This document shows positions 10,301 to 11,869 of a DNA stretch of 11,869 nucleotides, piece by piece (position 1 is the first letter of the stretch; each line of letters begins with the position of its first letter). The translations under genes were made by a program, and so were the position numbers. The notes beneath the pieces were generated by a model. The model was given only the letters and a program-made list of their open reading frames with translations. It searched no databases and was not told the DNA's origin. The stretch spans positions 57,264 through 69,132 of the forward strand of contig QKYT01000346.1 in the NCBI GenBank assembly GCA_003550305.1, written 5' to 3'. This stretch comes from Glomus cerebriforme. Lineage: Eukaryota > Glomeromycota > Glomeromycetes > Glomerales > Glomeraceae.

Positions 10301-10972
10301 CAGTTCGCAAAATTATTATTTAAATTATCAATTTGACATGATTTACACCATTTATAATTCATATATATATATTCTTTACCACATTTTTCACAATATCCAT
10401 CATTAAGAATCATAATATAATCTTTTGTATCTGGATTTTGAGTTATTCCATATATTTGAAGAACACCATCATCATAATCATCGTCAATGAAGAATGCTTT
10501 AACCTATTAAAATATAAAAAAAAAAAAATTATTTTCATAATAAGAGTATTTAAATTAAATATAAAATAATTTATACCTTATTTAAAAATTCGTCAGTAAT
10601 ATTGTGTGAATTATGAAAATGTTTTAAAGAAACTTTATAATTACTCTCTTCACCCCTTTCATATAATTTTTTATTATAATTATAAACTAATGGACCATCT
10701 TTCCATATTGCTGAATATATTGTAGCAAATCCATCGTTGCCTATTTCTTTAATATCATTAAAATGATTGTATGGTATCCATTCAAATACTATATCATACG
10801 GTTTATTAAAATTTAGCTGCATTTCTTGAATAAAATTATCAATTTTTCCATTTCCGCTGGTCCAGTTCATAAATTTTTTTTTAAAGTTATCAATTTGACA
10901 TGGCCTACACCATTTTATATTCATATATGTATATTCTTTACCACATTTTTCACACTTTTCATATTGATTCAT
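7277..10972 (-). CDS. TKL-like protein kinase gene with a five-fold zinc-ribbon/N-lobe exon array; seven exons, one frameshift
   Basis: This is a spliced eukaryotic protein kinase gene. Exons are 10972-10577, 10503-10015, 9945-9469, 9402-8917, 8824-8318, 8247-7380 and 7319-7277. Exons 1 to 5 are whole numbers of codons (132, 163, 159, 162, 169) and join in phase 0. Introns are 73, 69, 66, 92, 70 and 60 nt, all GT-AG. The model predicts about 1088 residues if one base missing near 7634 is allowed for. Domain order is five copies of [CxxC...WCxxC zinc-ribbon-like domain, linker, kinase N-lobe], then one C-lobe and a polar tail. The catalytic core made by exons 5 and 6 has a GKGGF loop (about 732-736), ALK lysine (770), alphaC Glu (785), HRD (864-866), DMG (889-891) and APE (912-914). 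It is therefore probably an active cytosolic Ser/Thr or dual-specificity kinase. Family assignment is firm from motifs; the substrate is unknown. The ATG at 10972 is the first ATG before the first zinc-ribbon. A rival reading is several fused or mis-assembled genes. Confidence 0.85.
7380..8247 (-). CDS. Exon 6: kinase beta4-beta5, complete C-lobe and tail, with a 1-base frameshift
   Basis: The exon opens VKAYSIKGTANADNILQIYG and, unlike the array units, reads on through the hinge (VIEYAEGGDFYSW) into the C-lobe. HRDFHTGN (HRD at 8013-8005) supplies the catalytic Asp and the Mg-binding Asn. SDMGLCGE (7938-7930) is the DFG equivalent with Phe changed to Met, typical of this family. PYVAPEV (APE 7869-7861) ends the activation segment. 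DIYSFG and CWDSNPNNR (conserved Arg about residue 989) complete subdomains IX-XI. Right after that Arg the frame hits TAG, but one frame over it continues AIEVEKLIKLFQDSY and a charged tail to FTDFT. The exon length (868) is one base short of the phase needed for the last intron, which agrees with one lost base near 7634. Confidence 0.85.
8318..8824 (-). CDS. Exon 5: array repeat unit 4 (alphaC-beta5, zinc-ribbon 5, canonical N-lobe 5)
   Basis: This exon supplies the N-lobe that joins the C-lobe in a full-length transcript. The acceptor is CAG (8827-8825) and the exon opens VKTYSINNINTF, with an alphaC-beta4 loop longer than in the sister units. The zinc-ribbon is CEKC...WCTPC. The N-lobe is the only canonical one in the gene: GKGGFATVYSAIW matches GxGxxxxV, IALK has the ATP-anchoring lysine (codon 8365-8363), and FLNE gives the alphaC Glu as the last codon. 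The exon boundary therefore falls exactly after that Glu, inside helix alphaC. The donor is at 8317. Confidence 0.85.
8917..9402 (-). CDS. Exon 4: array repeat unit 3 (alphaC-beta5, zinc-ribbon 4, N-lobe 4)
   Basis: The exon starts at the acceptor TAG (9405-9403) with VKAYSIKVTAHADNILQIYG, nearly the same as the opening of exon 6. At the hinge it passes into LKDGYCKKCGKIYMD, with ribbon cysteines CKKC...WCKSC intact. The linker NWTSGNEEID precedes FEWIPYNQFNDIKEIS. The loop is SKDEF, with all the diagnostic glycines lost. VSLK keeps the lysine, and the exon ends FISE with the alphaC Glu kept. The donor at 8916 reads GTATTA, slightly different from the GTATAA used by exons 1, 2, 3 and 5, and its intron is the longest in the array (92 nt). 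Both ends are phase 0. Confidence 0.8.
9469..9945 (-). CDS. Exon 3: array repeat unit 2 (alphaC-beta5, degenerate zinc-ribbon 3, N-lobe 3)
   Basis: The exon is open for 159 codons from V-K-A-Y-P-V to FLNE, although its first Met lies deep inside (codon at 9711). The start here rests on the TAG acceptor (9948-9946) and similarity to the other units. The beta4-beta5 segment reads VQIHGITQNPDTRNYIIVF and the zinc-ribbon follows as KDQYCAEC...YCFKKC. The second cysteine pair is spaced CxxxC instead of CxxC, and the usual Gly and Trp beside the cysteines are gone. The glycine loop is GKDDF and IALK keeps the lysine. Its 3' half is almost the same as that of exon 5 (PLNYNENE...YKRKKSN) and much less like the neighbouring exon 4. 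Confidence 0.8.
10015..10503 (-). CDS. Exon 2: array repeat unit 1 (alphaC-beta5, zinc-ribbon 2, N-lobe 2)
   Basis: The acceptor TAG is at 10506-10504, and the exon opens V-K-A-F-F, completing alphaC from exon 1. It continues through LQIYGITQNPDTKDYIMIL (beta4-beta5) and then, at the hinge, turns directly into NDGYCEKCGKEY, the start of a new zinc-ribbon. The ribbon CEKC...WCKSC is intact. The N-lobe has EISKVSF where a glycine-rich loop belongs, so two loop glycines are lost, but FLK keeps the lysine and FLNE keeps the alphaC Glu. It is open for all 163 codons with no stop, both ends are phase 0, and the donor is at 10014. It is probably a non-catalytic N-lobe unless spliced directly to the C-lobe exon. 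Confidence 0.8.
10577..10972 (-). CDS. Exon 1: start codon, zinc-ribbon-like domain 1 and N-lobe 1 (beta1-alphaC half)
   Basis: The exon opens MNQYEKCEKCGKEYTYM and is the only array exon that begins with its own Met instead of an alphaC-beta5 segment, so it is taken as the true 5' end. The four-cysteine domain (CEKC...WCRPC) is followed by a linker with an NWTSGN block, then FEWIPYNHFNDIKEIG and a degenerate glycine loop (GNDGF in place of GKGGF). The VSLK motif keeps the ATP-binding lysine. The last residues read FLNK rather than FLNE, so the alphaC Glu that pairs with the lysine is replaced by Lys in this copy. The donor at 10576 reads GTATAA. An in-frame TTG at 11002 would add ten residues but is not a plausible eukaryotic start. 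Confidence 0.8.
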
Positions 10973-11031
10973 AGTATTGTTCTGGGATGAAATAATATTC
11001 AAAAATAAATAAATAAAAAAGAACGTTCTAT

Positions 11032-11093
11032 TTTATGTGATCGGCATAACAATAATTTATGCGGTAAAACTATTTATGTGTGATCAGCATAAC
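11032..11093. repeat. Short direct repeat in the kinase 5' flank
   Basis: TTTATGTGATCGGCATAAC (11032-11050) recurs as TTTATGTGTGATCAGCATAAC (11073-11093) with one substitution and a TG insertion. Between them GCATAA (11044-11049) is inverted as TTATGC (11058-11063). The repeat lies 60 to 120 bp upstream of the ATG, where a paired binding site could sit. Confidence 0.55.
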
Positions 11094-11189
11094 CTACCAA
11101 TAAAAATTTTTGCGTATGAATGTATGATGTATAGACCATCGAACATAACTACCAAATATGGTAAATTTATTGTTATGGTAAAATTACAC

Positions 11190-11224
11190 GAACTTAGGAA
11201 AAGAAAAATTTTTTTCCTAAGTTC
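11190..11224. repeat. 35-nt near-perfect palindrome (17-bp stem with one mismatch)
   Basis: GAACTTAGGAAAA at the left is exactly complementary to TTTTCCTAAGTTC at the right; the centre is A/T-rich and adds further pairs after one G:T position. It lies about 220 bp upstream of the kinase start. It could be a transcription terminator-like hairpin, a binding site or the remains of a small inverted-repeat element. Confidence 0.7.
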
Positions 11225-11340
11225 CGACACAATATATTTTTAAATCAAAAAAGAAAGTTATATATTTCTTATTTTTTAAGTGTACTATGTTAAATGGTAA
11301 TTTTGTATTGGCTTTCTATAAACTTATTTCAGAATTAGAA

Positions 11341-11869
11341 CATTTACCACCAATAATAAATGATAATGAATCTATCTTATGTTCCCAATTAAATTCATAA
11401 TAATTACTATAACCAACGACAAAAATCTCCACCTTCTGCATATTCAGAAACCATAATATAATCTTTCGAATCTGGATTTTGAGATATTCCATATATATTT
11501 GGAGAATATTATCAGTATTGGAGGATTGGAGGTGCTCTTAATAGAATATACTTTAATCTATTAAAATATAAAAAAAAAAGATTACTATACATTAAGAGTA
11601 TTTAAATTAATTTATAAAAATAATTTATTACCTCGTTTAAAAATTCATTTGTAATATTTTGTGAATTATGTAAGTATTTTAAAGCAACTTTATGACAATG
11701 ATTCCTTTTATCCCTTTCGTATAGTCTTTTATTTCCATTATAAACTAATGGATTATCTTTCCATATTGCTGAATATAGTGTAGCAAAATCACATTTTACC
11801 TATTTGTTTAATATTATTAAACTGATTGTATGGTATCCAGTATTATAGTATTTATCAATTTTTGATTGC
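11341..11869 (-). pseudogene. Decayed, truncated second kinase of the same family (continues past the window edge)
   Basis: Two homologous segments lie in the order found in the intact gene. Segment 11869-11632 matches the N-lobe (YSAIWKDNPLVYN, VALKYLHNSQNITNEFLNE). It has a base gained in the glycine loop near 11790, giving an in-frame TGA, and lost bases in the FEWIPY block near 11840. It ends at a donor, GTAATAAA, and 74 nt later TAG precedes segment 11557-11341. That segment matches VKAYSI through YAEGGDF but has inserted bases in beta4, a TAG right after GDFCRWL, and no similarity beyond the FII...G stretch at about 11345. The HRD, DMG and APE parts are absent. The intron carries the same TTTAAATA block as the array introns, so this is a tandem relative, not a processed copy. 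Confidence 0.75.

Larger units (their letters stand above)
8248..10503 (-). repeat. Tandem array of four exon-plus-intron repeat units inside the kinase gene
   Basis: Units are 10503-9946 (558 bp), 9945-9403 (543), 9402-8825 (578) and 8824-8248 (577). Each consists of one complete phase-0 exon and the intron after it. Exon 1 at one end and exon 6 at the other carry the two halves of the unit, as expected for repeated unequal exchange within a single ancestral gene. The introns are conserved too: each has an AT-rich body with the shared block TTTAAATA about 30-40 nt from the donor, and a T/A run before TAG or CAG. No clear CTRAY branch point is visible; the shared block may mark the branch region. 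Confidence 0.85.
10973..11340 (-). promoter_or_regulatory. 5' flank and probable promoter of the kinase gene
   Basis: This gap lies between the kinase ATG and the upstream relic. It contains the palindrome AGAACGTTCT (11020-11029), and two direct copies of TTTATG(TG)TGATCRGCATAAC (11032-11050 and 11073-11093). Minus-strand ATAAATAG lies at about 11070-11077, and an inverted CCAAT box at about 11097-11101. A long hairpin occupies 11190-11224. Promoter function is inferred from position; no start site can be fixed. No coding sequence was recognised here. Confidence 0.4.

Noticed and set aside
11088..11110. ATTGGTAG|GTTATGC on the minus strand, resembling an array acceptor
   Set aside because: The sequence after it does not continue as an alphaC-beta4 segment, so it is not called as a lost exon.
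11037..11243. 68-codon plus-strand ORF over the kinase 5' flank
   Set aside because: It runs through the direct repeat and the palindrome, with no domain; more likely noncoding.

Overview
The window looks like a piece of an arbuscular mycorrhizal fungus genome (Glomeromycotina, most likely Rhizophagus). The reasons are the very AT-rich background, short introns of about 60 to 90 nt with GTATAA-type donors and TAG/CAG acceptors, and a recognisable member of the large Rhizophagus-type tyrosine-kinase-like (TKL) family. That family has a small four-cysteine zinc-ribbon-like N-terminus, an FEWIPYNQF block, and a kinase with HRDFH and a DMG in place of DFG. The genus call is inference from family knowledge; no search was run. 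Four ambiguous bases (128, 134, 191, 557) show this is draft sequence.

Right third (7172-11869, minus strand). One seven-exon kinase gene runs from an ATG at 10972 to a TGA at 7277. Exons 2 to 5 are tandem copies of one roughly 550-580 bp exon-plus-intron unit. Each unit encodes the second half of kinase helix alphaC, strands beta4-beta5, a new zinc-ribbon-like domain, a linker, and then beta1-beta3 with the start of alphaC. The predicted protein (about 1088 aa) therefore carries five zinc-ribbon plus kinase-N-lobe modules but only one catalytic C-lobe. Only the fifth N-lobe keeps a canonical glycine-rich loop. A single missing base near 7634 breaks the frame just after the kinase core. Upstream (11341-11869) lies a decayed fragment of a second, related kinase on the same strand, cut off in the C-lobe and running out of the window.

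Left two thirds (1-7171). This is AT-rich DNA with no convincing intact gene. It holds a decayed fragment of 18S rRNA (3209-3274, minus strand), two possible short relics of kinase-family coding sequence on the plus strand (about 761-841 and 6703-6795), a diverged tandem duplication (3814-4047), and several inverted repeats (2158-2198, 2239-2304, 2543-2569, 4405-4490). Strand composition switches from pyrimidine-rich (about 3000-3560) to purine-rich (about 3770-4100).

The main point of interest is the kinase exon array. All array exons are phase 0 on both sides and their introns are near-interchangeable, so exon skipping would swap which N-lobe joins the single C-lobe without losing frame. 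The copies also show mosaic similarity that suggests gene conversion.
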